From IMG/VR virus record IMGVR_UViG_3300028829_001641, positions 1 to 31,680 of that record: a DNA stretch of 31,680 nucleotides, one strand, 5' to 3'. The notes under the pieces are model-generated. The model saw nothing but the letters and a program-made list of their open reading frames with translations, was not told the origin of the DNA and did not search any database. A program made the position numbers and the translations under genes. This DNA comes from a virus. This document shows, in pieces, positions 1 to 7,191 of this stretch; the first letter of the stretch is position 1, and every line of letters begins with the position of its first letter.

Positions 1-1
1 G

Positions 2-133
2 TTTAGAGATAGTGATGAGCATTGGGAATTAATTTTAGAAAACTCTATAAGTGTAGCCAATAAAGTCAGAGAAGTTGGGGACGTACCGAAAGGTATGCGG
101 AAGACTAAGGTTGCGGAGAGTAAATGGTTTTAG
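2..133 (+). CDS. 3' end of an unidentified gene (5' truncated by window edge)
   Basis: An open frame enters from the left edge and ends at a TAG at 131-133. It gives 43 residues starting FRDSDEHWEL and ending KVAESKWF, with no start codon needed inside the window. The piece is hydrophilic and basic near its end. It is too short to assign a family. The strand and the tight junction with what follows suggest it belongs to the same early/replication block. A run of nine T at 149-157 lies just after its stop and could end its transcript. Confidence 0.55.
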   Translation, partial: FRDSDEHWELILENSISVANKVREVGDVPKGMRKTKVAESKWF

Positions 134-315
134 TCGATGCTATAATACTTTTTTTTTGCTTAAGAATAATGTGCTACGGTGGCGAAGCAATTATTTTTTT
201 GTTAAATATGACGCTTGGGACGCAGACTACTTCTTATAAAAGTGAACCTACTGGATATGAGCAAGAAGGGTGGGGAGACGCACTTATGTGGGCGGACGTA
301 GGGAACGACTTATAA
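124..315 (+). CDS. Doubtful small membrane-like ORF
   Basis: The 63-residue frame starts at an ATG that overlaps the end of the previous gene by 10 bases. It has a hydrophobic N-terminal stretch (about residues 1-30, VLVDAIILFF then IIFLLNM) and a polar acidic tail ending WADVGNDL. A run of nine T falls inside it at 149-157, which is unusual within a real gene and looks like a transcription stop or a possible indel hotspot. A second, shorter frame (171-239, ending YDAWDADYFL) also reads plausibly, so this stretch may hold a different small gene or none. No function can be offered. Confidence 0.3.
   Translation: MVLVDAIILFFCLRIMCYGGEAIIFLLNMTLGTQTTSYKSEPTGYEQEGWGDALMWADVGNDL
149..157 (+). terminator. 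Oligo-T run, possible archaeal terminator
   Basis: Nine consecutive T on the plus strand begin 15 bases after the stop of the first gene. Archaeal RNA polymerase can terminate at short T-tracts without a hairpin (established knowledge), and no hairpin is visible here. It would separate the gene entering from the left from the block that follows. Confidence 0.35.
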
Positions 316-338
316 GTCCCATAGACTAACGTTTATAC

Positions 339-737
339 ATGAGTGCTAACAACCGCCGTGTGCGGCGATTCATAGTAGAGATATTATGGGAACACGGTGC
401 TATGACTAAAGAAGGAGTAGCAGAGAAACTATCTTCCTTGAAGAATGTTAGAACAGTACCTTCACCTCACAGTCTTTCAGCACTTCTTTCTAAGAATCCA
501 CAGATAATATCAGTGGGTAGTGAGAAGGTTGAGAATGCTATCGGTATAAAGGCATCACATTTAATTTATGATATTGATAGAGAGTTAATCAAAAGTCGTG
601 ATGACATACTTTATACCCGTAGTCCTACCGTAATGACACCTACACAAAGGAAGAAAGCCGTACAATGTTCTTGTGGTAGAATAAGAATACTACCGCCGGA
701 ATCTGATGTATGTCTGAACTGTTTAAGAAAGAGTTAA
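339..737 (+). CDS. Winged-helix-like protein with C-terminal zinc ribbon
   Basis: The protein has 132 residues. Residues 1-60 read like a small winged-helix DNA-binding domain: a basic helix (NNRRVRRFIVEIL), then a GAMTKEGVAEKL turn-helix and a serine/leucine-rich recognition-helix-like segment (HSLSALLSKNP). The last 25 residues carry C-S-C and, after 13 residues, C-L-N-C, a one-finger zinc ribbon. This pairing is typical of archaeal transcription regulators, so a role in viral or host gene control is likely but inferred. A TTTATA-like stretch at 331-336 touches the start codon and is too close to be its own promoter unless translation starts downstream. Confidence 0.6.
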   Translation: MSANNRRVRRFIVEILWEHGAMTKEGVAEKLSSLKNVRTVPSPHSLSALLSKNPQIISVGSEKVENAIGIKASHLIYDIDRELIKSRDDILYTRSPTVMTPTQRKKAVQCSCGRIRILPPESDVCLNCLRKS

Positions 738-761
738 TATGACACTAGGTGGGTACTACAT

Positions 762-1106
762 ATGAGAGCAGATATGAAAGAAGATTTGAGTAGTCTATTA
801 TCCGCTATGCTTCACACTAATACTTACGTTGATATGTCAAGAATGTTAACACAAGAGAATATGTTTGATGCTGCTATACTAAGAACAATGCTTCTTGATT
901 TTGTTGAAGAAGAAGATTCAGACGCAGAAGAGTTTTTCCATGATGCTAAAATAGATGAGACATTCTTAAGAGGGTTCATGGCGGGTTTGGTACAAGTACT
1001 ATTGATTGAGAGGGGACATGGTGAAATAATAGGTAGGAAATCACACGCAGAGGTAGTCGCTTTGTACGACGCTACACGTGCATTCTTGATGGAAGATACT
1101 ATCTAA
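762..1106 (+). CDS. Small acidic helical protein, function unknown
   Basis: The protein has 114 residues and is strongly acidic (for example VEEEDSDAEEFF at about 47-58). It is predicted mostly helical, with methionine-rich helices and no cysteine pairs, signal peptide or membrane segment. An AGGTGGG at 747-753 lies 8-14 bases before the ATG and serves as ribosome-binding site. The gene sits just before the clamp-loader gene but is separated from it by a clear TATA box, so it belongs to the preceding transcription unit with the winged-helix protein. I do not recognise its family. Confidence 0.55.
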   Translation: MRADMKEDLSSLLSAMLHTNTYVDMSRMLTQENMFDAAILRTMLLDFVEEEDSDAEEFFHDAKIDETFLRGFMAGLVQVLLIERGHGEIIGRKSHAEVVALYDATRAFLMEDTI

Positions 1107-1109
1107 TAC

Positions 1110-1121
1110 TTTATATGTGTA
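1110..1121 (+). promoter_or_regulatory. TATA-box promoter for clamp-loader gene
   Basis: TTTATATGTGTA is almost identical to three other copies in this block. Its first T is 29 bases before the ATG at 1139. Archaeal TATA boxes lie about 25-30 bases before the start of transcription, so this mRNA would begin at or next to the start codon (leaderless). No GGTG-type site precedes that ATG, which agrees. Confidence 0.6.
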
Positions 1122-1138
1122 TTATTTTAGCCTAACTT

Positions 1139-2005
1139 ATGCAACAATTATGGGCGGTCAGATATAGACCTACTACTTTCGATGAAATGGTAGCGAATAA
1201 TAATTTTTCTAATTTCGACCAACACCTTCTACTACATAGTAAGGCGGCAGGTGTAGGTAAGACGACATATGCTCACGTTCTTGCTAATGAAAGAGGATAC
1301 CCCATACACGTGTTCAATGCTTCCTCTAAGAAAACTAGAGGGATAGCATTTGTTGAAGAAGAATTATTGCCGCTTACACGTTGTGGTAATTACAGACAAT
1401 ACATACTACTAGACGAAGCAGACCAGTTGACACACGAAGCACAGTCAGCATTAAAAGGTGTGATAGAGAATGCACAGGGTCTTTTTATTCTTACTTGTAA
1501 TAATATCGAAAAAGTAAGTCCTTACTTACGTTCAAGATGTAGGACAATAGAGTTTAGACCTATAACGATTGAAGAAATGATGGGTAGGTTACAGTATATA
1601 TGCGGACAGGAACACGTTGAGATTAGTGAAACACAATTACAAGTTATATGTAAAGCACACGCAGGGGATTTGCGGAATGCTATTAATGCACTACAAGCGT
1701 TTCACGGTCTTGAAGGCGACGAAGCCAATAGTTTTATCTTAAGTTTAACTGTCGATAGTTTTGACGCTCATCACTTCCTATCTTTATGTTTCAAGTTTTC
1801 AGATGCAGATGCAGCCTATGATTTAATTAAGGAATATGATTGTCGAAAGATAATACGTGCTGTTTTTGATACTGCTTTGCGGGATGCACAACCAACAAAA
1901 AAACTCCAAGTCGTTGATTCAGCGATAATTTCAGAGAGAGATGTGCTTAATGGTGTCGATGATGACATTGTTAAGTATAATTTCGTGAGGTTGTTGGTAG
2001 CATAG
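1139..2005 (+). CDS. RFC-like clamp loader ATPase (small subunit)
   Basis: This AAA+ ATPase should open the sliding clamp and load it on primed DNA for the viral polymerase. Visible motifs: RFC-box-like N-terminus (LWAVRYRPTTFDEMV), Walker A AAGVGKTT at 36-43, Walker B ILLDEAD at 89-95, sensor 1 LTCNN at 118-122, the SRC motif RSRC at 131-134 that supplies the arginine finger, and sensor 2 GDLRNAI at 176-182. At 288 residues it is a little shorter than archaeal RFC-S (about 320), with a reduced C-terminal collar. The first P-loop glycine is replaced by lysine. No large subunit is visible. The clamp and PolB lie downstream in the same block. Confidence 0.88.
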   Translation: MQQLWAVRYRPTTFDEMVANNNFSNFDQHLLLHSKAAGVGKTTYAHVLANERGYPIHVFNASSKKTRGIAFVEEELLPLTRCGNYRQYILLDEADQLTHEAQSALKGVIENAQGLFILTCNNIEKVSPYLRSRCRTIEFRPITIEEMMGRLQYICGQEHVEISETQLQVICKAHAGDLRNAINALQAFHGLEGDEANSFILSLTVDSFDAHHFLSLCFKFSDADAAYDLIKEYDCRKIIRAVFDTALRDAQPTKKLQVVDSAIISERDVLNGVDDDIVKYNFVRLLVA

Positions 2006-2019
2006 TTTATATGTGTAAT
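2006..2019 (+). promoter_or_regulatory. TATA-box promoter before the putative ssDNA-binding protein
   Basis: TTTATATGTGTAAT directly follows the TAG stop of the clamp-loader gene (2003-2005). The ATG at 2052 is 46 bases from the first T, leaving room for a short leader that contains a GGTGA ribosome-binding site at 2041-2045. The 17 bases 2003-2019 are identical to those at 5076-5092 and 9580-9596. Confidence 0.65.
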
Positions 2020-2051
2020 GGATTAGGCTTGGGTTAGTAAGGTGAAAAAAC

Positions 2052-3230
2052 ATGGGTAATGAAATGTTAAATAATATCGCGAAAACGTTGAACGTCGCAC
2101 CGGAGATGGTGCAAGAGAGGGCTAACGCAGTCCTCGCAGAACAGGGGGCGGCATGGAAAAATGCCGGTCGCTCGGAAGATGATTGTTTCATCCTCGCTCT
2201 TAGAGTAGCAGGTAGAAACATTACATCAGAAAATGCGAGAATGCGTAGAGCAGGGGCAGATACATACGAAGGTATGTTTATATCAGTACCACGCCCGAAA
2301 GAATGGGGTAAGATTCTCTATAATAAAATGAAGAATCAATTGGGTAGTGCTTCGTCAGAAGTAAGGCAAACATTTGTTGATAATGGTTCTGTTGTTATCT
2401 TTGAAGATAACCATGACGGCTCTTATACTAGATTGAGTGCTGAAAAATATTTCGGTAACGCTGAAACAGATGTTTCTACACTACCAAAACACACTATGCA
2501 GTTAGATGCCAACACACATTTCTATGTAGTATGGGATAAAAACAATGCAACCTTCCCTAGTGGAGATGCTAACTTCAAGTATGGTGCGCCTCGACCTCAA
2601 GATGAGAGAGAAAGAACATCGTTATTCTTTGGTCGCCCACAGGGTACAACTGGTGAGCCACAAGTATTTACTGTAAGTGGTAGTGCTACGGCTGCGGATA
2701 AACAATTCCCAACCTTTACCCCACTTACTATTCCCCTAAAAACAGGTAAGAATAACCGTTGCTATCTAAACGCTAACGTTTCAGATGCTACCGTTGATAC
2801 TAATTTATCTTCTATCTTTAGCGGTTCACCGTTAGATATGCTACCTGCTATTATCGGACAGGAAAATATGCTACCAAACTTAGGTGCGTTAGGTCCTTAT
2901 TACGACCAACACAACGGTACTGATGGTTGGTGGGATAGAATGTGTGCTACTGTGGTTGAAGTTATACACATAGACCCTAGAGACAACGGCGGCTCTATAT
3001 TAGTTTGTGGTGATACAGACATTACTTCACTAGCAGGTACAATTGATGTATACTGTGAAGATGTTCCATCCTTCGGTGTAGGTACTAAACTTATGATTGT
3101 CGGACAGGCTTGGAGAACACGTGAAATGGAAGATAGAATGTCTGTAAACGGTTGGTGGGCTTTCGATGAGATAGCAGCACTAACAGAACCGGACTTCTCT
3201 GATGATGGGGATAACGGGTGGGAAGCGTGA
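2052..3230 (+). CDS. Putative OB-fold ssDNA-binding protein (RPA-like)
   Basis: The protein has 392 residues. The N-terminus holds a helical region (LNNIAKTLNVAPEMVQERA). The C-terminal third (about 310-375) alternates strands in an OB-fold-like pattern: VEVIHIDP, SILVCGD, GTIDVYC, GTKLMIVGQAW, and aromatic WWAF. The protein ends in an acidic tail with a final Trp (DFSDDGDNGWEA), as in many ssDNA-binding proteins, where the tail recruits partners. Its place between clamp loader and chaperonin genes, and its own promoter with a GGTGA site 7 bases before ATG, fit an abundant replication protein. The family call is inference from pattern and context; a different virus-specific protein is possible. 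Confidence 0.5.
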   Translation: MGNEMLNNIAKTLNVAPEMVQERANAVLAEQGAAWKNAGRSEDDCFILALRVAGRNITSENARMRRAGADTYEGMFISVPRPKEWGKILYNKMKNQLGSASSEVRQTFVDNGSVVIFEDNHDGSYTRLSAEKYFGNAETDVSTLPKHTMQLDANTHFYVVWDKNNATFPSGDANFKYGAPRPQDERERTSLFFGRPQGTTGEPQVFTVSGSATAADKQFPTFTPLTIPLKTGKNNRCYLNANVSDATVDTNLSSIFSGSPLDMLPAIIGQENMLPNLGALGPYYDQHNGTDGWWDRMCATVVEVIHIDPRDNGGSILVCGDTDITSLAGTIDVYCEDVPSFGVGTKLMIVGQAWRTREMEDRMSVNGWWAFDEIAALTEPDFSDDGDNGWEA

Positions 3231-3550
3231 ACAGGAGTTGGAAGGCTTTAGGAGAGTTTGTAATTCTCGCTAAGTATGAATCACACAATGAGTTTGGTCT
3301 TATCATAGAGCAACCTTTTGAGGTTCAAAGTGTGGGTGGGTTTGTACCTATCGACCTAAATATGGGCGACCATGTTGTATTGCGTAGTGATTCCTTTACT
3401 ACTTTGTTAGAGCCTTCTAACCCTACATCACCTATCTCTGTACACTATACAGATTTAGTGGCCTTTTCTTTACAGGAAGGGGAACACATAACTATGGAAG
3501 AGTATTACGGTGAATCGGAAGATTTACTGTATGATTCTAGTTTGGAGTGA
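3227..3550 (+). CDS. GroES-like co-chaperonin
   Basis: The protein has 107 residues and would be the lid of the chaperonin encoded next. It follows the GroES/Cpn10 order: first strand GEFVILAKYE (9-18); a loop with a hydrophobic patch GLII (24-27) where GroES has its mobile-loop tripeptide IVL; VQSVGGFV (33-40); LNMGDHVVL (44-52), matching the GroES VGD.V turn; and a final YTDLVAFSL (74-82), matching the GroES ending SDILAIV. An acidic tail follows. I start at GTG 3227, whose GTGA overlaps the previous stop by four bases; GTG 3218 is an alternative. Sequence identity to GroES is low, so the call leans on order of motifs and on adjacency to the GroEL gene. Confidence 0.65.
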   Translation: MNRSWKALGEFVILAKYESHNEFGLIIEQPFEVQSVGGFVPIDLNMGDHVVLRSDSFTTLLEPSNPTSPISVHYTDLVAFSLQEGEHITMEEYYGESEDLLYDSSLE

Positions 3551-3554
3551 TATT

Positions 3555-5078
3555 ATGAGTTTGATTACAGGAGCAGAAGCAAGAAGTAAATTACTTTTAG
3601 GAGTAAACAAAGTAGCCAACGCAGTAAAGGGAACGTTCGGTCCTAATGCTAGGACTGTAATAATACAGAACCCTATTGGTATGCCTGTTATTCTTAACGA
3701 TGGTGTCAGTATAGCGAGGGCTGTGCATGACACCGACCCCTACGCACAAATGGGTATTGATTTGTTAAAGGAAGTAGCAAGTGAAGCCCAAGAAAAATCC
3801 GGTGATGGAACGACTGGGGCTACTCTAATTGCACAAACGTTGTGTAATGGTTCTCTTTCTTTGATGGAAAGCGGTACTTCTCCCTTAAAAATAAGAGATG
3901 AGTTCAAGTTATATTTGTCGGAGACAGAAGAGTTTATCCAATCTGAAAGTATTACCGACTTTGATTTAGTAAATGTCGCTACGATAGCCTCTAACAATGA
4001 CAGAGAATTAGGTAATTTAATAGCGGGTGTTGTTGAAAAGGTAGGTAGGCATGGTGCAATAACCATAGAGAAATCACCTACTACTGAAACATATGTTAGA
4101 GAATCAAAAGGGTTAGAGGTAAACGCAGGTTTCGCACACGCTGTAATGGCTAATGCATCTAGGAATAAATGCGAATATAAAAACCCTATGATAATTACTA
4201 CTACGGAAAAACTAGAGAGTTTCCAGTCGCTAGTACCTTCTTTGGAAATTGCTGTTAAGGAAAATAAACCTTTAGTTATTTTTGCACCGGATTATAACCC
4301 TATGATGTTGCAGAATCTTTTGGTGAATATCGTTCAAGGTAAAGTTAGTGTATGTATTGTTAAACCTAGTGGTATGCCTCAACAACAACAAGCATGGTTA
4401 GAAGATATAAGTAGTGCTACAAACAGTCATTTATTCAAGGTTTCTTTGGGAGAAACTATTAAGGAAATAACAAGTAAACAGATGGGTACTTGTGAAACTT
4501 TTGACTCAAGCCCTACCACTACTACTCTTTCCGTAAAAGAAAATGATAATACTAATCACATAAATTATTTGACTGAACAGAGAGATAGTGAAACTAACGA
4601 CTGGTTGCGGGAAGAATATAACAACCGTTTACAGCGAATTACTTCGGGTGTATCCACTATTTATGTCGGTGGTAGTACTGATGTCGAACAGACAGAAAGT
4701 AAAGAGAGAGTCGATGATGCGGTTAATGCTTGTAAACTAGCACTAGAAAGCGGTGTGGTTATAGGTGGCGGTGCAACATTGTACCATGCTTCGCAAGCGT
4801 TAAGAAAAGCGGGGCATAGTGGCGAAGTCTTTGAATTGTTTGTAAACGGTTTGTTAACACCTATAACTACTATTGTATCGAATAGTGGTGCGACAAAAAC
4901 TAGGTATTCTCTCGGTAAGGCGTATTATATGTGCGGTAAGACCGGAGAAATGAGAAAGGCTAAGGAAGATGGAGTCTATGACCCTACGCAAGTAGTATTA
5001 AACTCTCTTGAAAGTGCTGTTTCGATAGCGGCTTTGTTGTTAATGACGGATGCCGCTATCATAGCACCTACCGCTTAG
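3555..5078 (+). CDS. groEL: Group I chaperonin (GroEL/Cpn60 type)
   Basis: The protein has 507 residues and would fold viral or host proteins in an ATP-driven ring. It is clearly group I, not thermosome: GVNKVANAVKGTFGPNART aligns with the GroEL N-terminus. ATP-site motifs are intact: TFGP 27-30, NDGVS 48-52, GDGTT 83-87, VDDAV 386-390, GGG 404-406, and YDPTQVV near 475-481. The apical domain (about 186-370) is recognisable (NKPLVIFAPD, VNIVQGKVSVCIVKPSG). It stops right after the last equatorial helix (LLLMTDAAIIAPTA) and lacks the Gly-Gly-Met tail of E. coli GroEL (548 aa). The true start is ATG 3555, five bases after the GroES-like gene; an upstream in-frame ATG at 3510 would add unlike residues. 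Confidence 0.92.
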   Translation: MSLITGAEARSKLLLGVNKVANAVKGTFGPNARTVIIQNPIGMPVILNDGVSIARAVHDTDPYAQMGIDLLKEVASEAQEKSGDGTTGATLIAQTLCNGSLSLMESGTSPLKIRDEFKLYLSETEEFIQSESITDFDLVNVATIASNNDRELGNLIAGVVEKVGRHGAITIEKSPTTETYVRESKGLEVNAGFAHAVMANASRNKCEYKNPMIITTTEKLESFQSLVPSLEIAVKENKPLVIFAPDYNPMMLQNLLVNIVQGKVSVCIVKPSGMPQQQQAWLEDISSATNSHLFKVSLGETIKEITSKQMGTCETFDSSPTTTTLSVKENDNTNHINYLTEQRDSETNDWLREEYNNRLQRITSGVSTIYVGGSTDVEQTESKERVDDAVNACKLALESGVVIGGGATLYHASQALRKAGHSGEVFELFVNGLLTPITTIVSNSGATKTRYSLGKAYYMCGKTGEMRKAKEDGVYDPTQVVLNSLESAVSIAALLLMTDAAIIAPTA

Positions 5079-5092
5079 TTTATATGTGTAAT
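5079..5092 (+). promoter_or_regulatory. TATA-box promoter before the RadA-like gene
   Basis: TTTATATGTGTAAT follows the TAG stop of the chaperonin gene without a gap. The first T is 30 bases before ATG 5109, so transcription should start at about the start codon. An AAGGTG at 5098-5103 also precedes the ATG and could act on read-through transcripts from upstream. Confidence 0.65.
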
Positions 5093-5108
5093 GTTTTAAG
5101 GTGTTAAT

Positions 5109-6053
5109 ATGACTTGGGGAGCAAAAGCACCAAACCAAAATGCTGACACGAAGACCGCAGAGCCGTCAAATAAGTTTGACGAATCTTATTATAGAGAGTT
5201 GTTTGATAACAACAGAGTCAATACGGTACAACACCGTATGGCTTTCGTAGGACACGAAAATACTCTCAAGACAGGGTTAGCCCTTTCTTTACTTAAAGAT
5301 GAGATAGAAGCAGGTAAAACTGTATATCTTTTCGATATTGATAATTCAGCGCGTTCAACGGTGGATGTAGTTTATCCTAACACACCTAATGTAGTTGTAC
5401 TACCTCTACACGATGAAACAGACGATTCTATATTCGATGAAGAAAACAACGTAGACTACAAGGCTATTCTTGACAAGACATCTTGGTATGTAAACATACT
5501 TGCAGACAAGGTAAAGGCAGACCCCGAATCGGTAGGTGGTGTCATCTTTGATGGTGGCTCGACTTTCTTAAAGTGGTGTGAACACGCCATGCGTAAATCT
5601 TTACTATCACGTGGAGTCATAGAAACAGAAGACGGTACTTTTAACCAAAAAGAATGGAGAGAAAGAAACAGACTTTACAGAAATGTTCTGACACGTTTAC
5701 ACAGCCTCAACGTAGCAAAGGTATACTTTACCTTTCACTTAAAAGCAGTATCACAATTCATGGATGACGGTACTGGTAAAAAAGTATTGATGACCGTAGG
5801 CCACAGACCGGAATGGGAAAAGGGTACTATGCGGAAGTTTTCACAACAAATATTCCTATCAAGATACCAAAAGAAGGCTGATTTGGCCGCAGGTGTCGAA
5901 GGTGATAGAAACCTAAAAGACAATGAATGGGTGGTTCGCGCAAAGATTGAAGAAATGAAAGGGGCGCATATCGAGAAGGTAGGCTCTGTACATGACGTAG
6001 CACGTATTACTGATGGTAAGTTTGAGTTTATTGGGTTAGAGTGGTTGAATTGA
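5109..6053 (+). CDS. RecA/RadA-like P-loop ATPase (recombinase or Sak4-like)
   Basis: The protein has 314 residues. After a polar N-terminal extension (1-38) it shows a RecA-type core: AFVGHENTLKTGLAL (45-59) as P-loop, YLFDIDN (73-79) as an early strand, and VGGVIFDGGSTFL (142-153) as Walker B with D148. The P-loop departs from consensus: Leu replaces the Gly before Lys54. Later strands (KVYFTFHLKAV) fit the sensor region of the Sak4/RadA-like family that viruses use for strand annealing or recombination. It lies between the chaperonin and sliding-clamp genes and overlaps the latter. Function as recombination mediator is inferred; a different P-loop ATPase cannot be excluded. Confidence 0.62.
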   Translation: MTWGAKAPNQNADTKTAEPSNKFDESYYRELFDNNRVNTVQHRMAFVGHENTLKTGLALSLLKDEIEAGKTVYLFDIDNSARSTVDVVYPNTPNVVVLPLHDETDDSIFDEENNVDYKAILDKTSWYVNILADKVKADPESVGGVIFDGGSTFLKWCEHAMRKSLLSRGVIETEDGTFNQKEWRERNRLYRNVLTRLHSLNVAKVYFTFHLKAVSQFMDDGTGKKVLMTVGHRPEWEKGTMRKFSQQIFLSRYQKKADLAAGVEGDRNLKDNEWVVRAKIEEMKGAHIEKVGSVHDVARITDGKFEFIGLEWLN

Positions 6054-6883
6054 GTATAGTCGTTGATACAACGTCATTGATTTGGTTGTTAAAACTGGCT
6101 CAACGTAAACACACTATTGACGGTACATCACACGCTCAATTGTGGAGTCTGATTCTAAAGGCAGAAGGGGGTAGACTCTCCTTCTGTTCTTTAGTAAAGG
6201 ACGGTGTTACTTCTCTGATGAGATTGTCTATACCATGTACAGGTGAGGGTGAAGTAGTCATAACTGATATTGACAATACATTAGGTGTGTTGAAGTATCA
6301 TGGTGGTATACTATACATTACACCTAACGTAGCAGATTCTAAAGTAGTTTACAAGAGTAGCAACAAACAAACGACACTGACTGCTAGTAAAGAAGCGAAG
6401 GCATTCCCACACACACCACAGACCATAGCACAATGGACTGAAAAATCACAAGCATTGGCTAATAAAATTAATATTGATACGTTTGAATATAATACTAATG
6501 ATGGACGTAGTTTACCCGTAAGACTATTACTTAGCGATTTGAATACTACGGATTTATACGAAGCGTTTAGATGTGATTCTATGAACGGTCAAAAGTTTAA
6601 CAGATATACTTTATCCTATGAAGATGACAAATTAAATGTGAACGTCGGTAAAACACTTAAAGGTAAAACTAATACTGTTATAAATGCTAAGGGTATGAAT
6701 GGCGGTATGCCCGCTATGCCCTTAACTGCTACTTACGCAGGTGGTTTTGAGTATATCTTCGCTAACTTGAGTAATGATGTAAACATAGGTATATGGGACT
6801 TTGAAGAGGTCGGTATGGCTAAACCTATGGTTATTAGTTTAGGTGATGGCGACTTTATCTTTCAGATGTCAACGGGGGCTTAA
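6041..6883 (+). CDS. Probable PCNA-like DNA sliding clamp
   Basis: The protein has up to 280 residues, close to archaeal PCNA (about 245-250). It should form the ring that tethers PolB to DNA. The strongest match is the C-terminal half: GGFEYIFANLSNDVNIGIWD followed by PMVISLGDGDFIFQMS, the order of PCNA's last helix, connecting strand and final strands. The N-terminus (IVVDTTSLIWLLKLAQ) fits the first strand-helix. Identity is low and no clear PIP-box-binding loop can be named, so context matters: clamp loader and PolB lie in the same block. Start is uncertain: GTG 6041 overlaps the previous gene by 13 bases, whereas TTG 6050 gives the four-base overlap common here. Confidence 0.6.
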   Translation: MVELSIVVDTTSLIWLLKLAQRKHTIDGTSHAQLWSLILKAEGGRLSFCSLVKDGVTSLMRLSIPCTGEGEVVITDIDNTLGVLKYHGGILYITPNVADSKVVYKSSNKQTTLTASKEAKAFPHTPQTIAQWTEKSQALANKINIDTFEYNTNDGRSLPVRLLLSDLNTTDLYEAFRCDSMNGQKFNRYTLSYEDDKLNVNVGKTLKGKTNTVINAKGMNGGMPAMPLTATYAGGFEYIFANLSNDVNIGIWDFEEVGMAKPMVISLGDGDFIFQMSTGA

Positions 6884-6885
6884 GT

Positions 6886-7191
6886 ATGGTTATATACGAC
6901 TTAGGACCTGTTAAGACAAGCAGTAGTACTAATGGAAACTTTCTTACCTTTCGTTTAGGACACATATTACTTAACTATGACTTTTCCTTGCCGGAAGGTA
7001 GGCAAGGTAATAACACTTTAATTTTTATTGATAGAGAAACAGGTGTTAAATATGTGGCTTCGATAAATGTTAGAGCCGAGTTTTCGGAAGCATTTGAAGA
7101 GTCGTTTTTTATGTCGCAGGAAACTAAAGATATGCAAAACTCTATTAATGAAAACTTGGGTCGGGAGAATAAGGGAGAAGATTTAACATGA
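6886..7191 (+). CDS. Small unknown protein between clamp and zinc ribbon
   Basis: The protein has 101 residues. Residues 1-68 are strand-rich (FLTFRLGHILLNYDF, NNTLIFIDRE, VKYVASINVRAEF); the C-terminus is helical and polar (QETKDMQNSINENL). There are no cysteines, membrane segment or known motif. The gene starts two bases after the clamp stop and its own stop overlaps the next ATG by four bases, so it is translated as part of the clamp-PolB unit and probably serves replication or its control. I do not recognise the family. Confidence 0.55.
   Translation: MVIYDLGPVKTSSSTNGNFLTFRLGHILLNYDFSLPEGRQGNNTLIFIDRETGVKYVASINVRAEFSEAFEESFFMSQETKDMQNSINENLGRENKGEDLT

Noticed and set aside
1931-2221. 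Minus-strand 96-codon frame across the 2006 promoter
   Set aside because: It runs opposite the clamp loader end and ssDNA-binding gene start and would have to pass through the promoter; no homology-like pattern was seen.
3510-3554. Longer chaperonin start at ATG 3510
   Set aside because: The added residues (MNRKIYCMILVWSD) do not fit the GroEL family and lie fully within the co-chaperonin gene; ATG 3555 fits the family N-terminus.
4926-4936. TTATATGTG inside the chaperonin gene as a fifth promoter
   Set aside because: It lies in conserved coding sequence (residues near AYYMCG), with no suitable start codon 25-50 bases downstream.
3555-5078. Thermosome (group II chaperonin), expected for an archaeal host
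   Set aside because: N-terminal and C-terminal motifs and the apical domain follow GroEL, and there is no group II helical-protrusion pattern.
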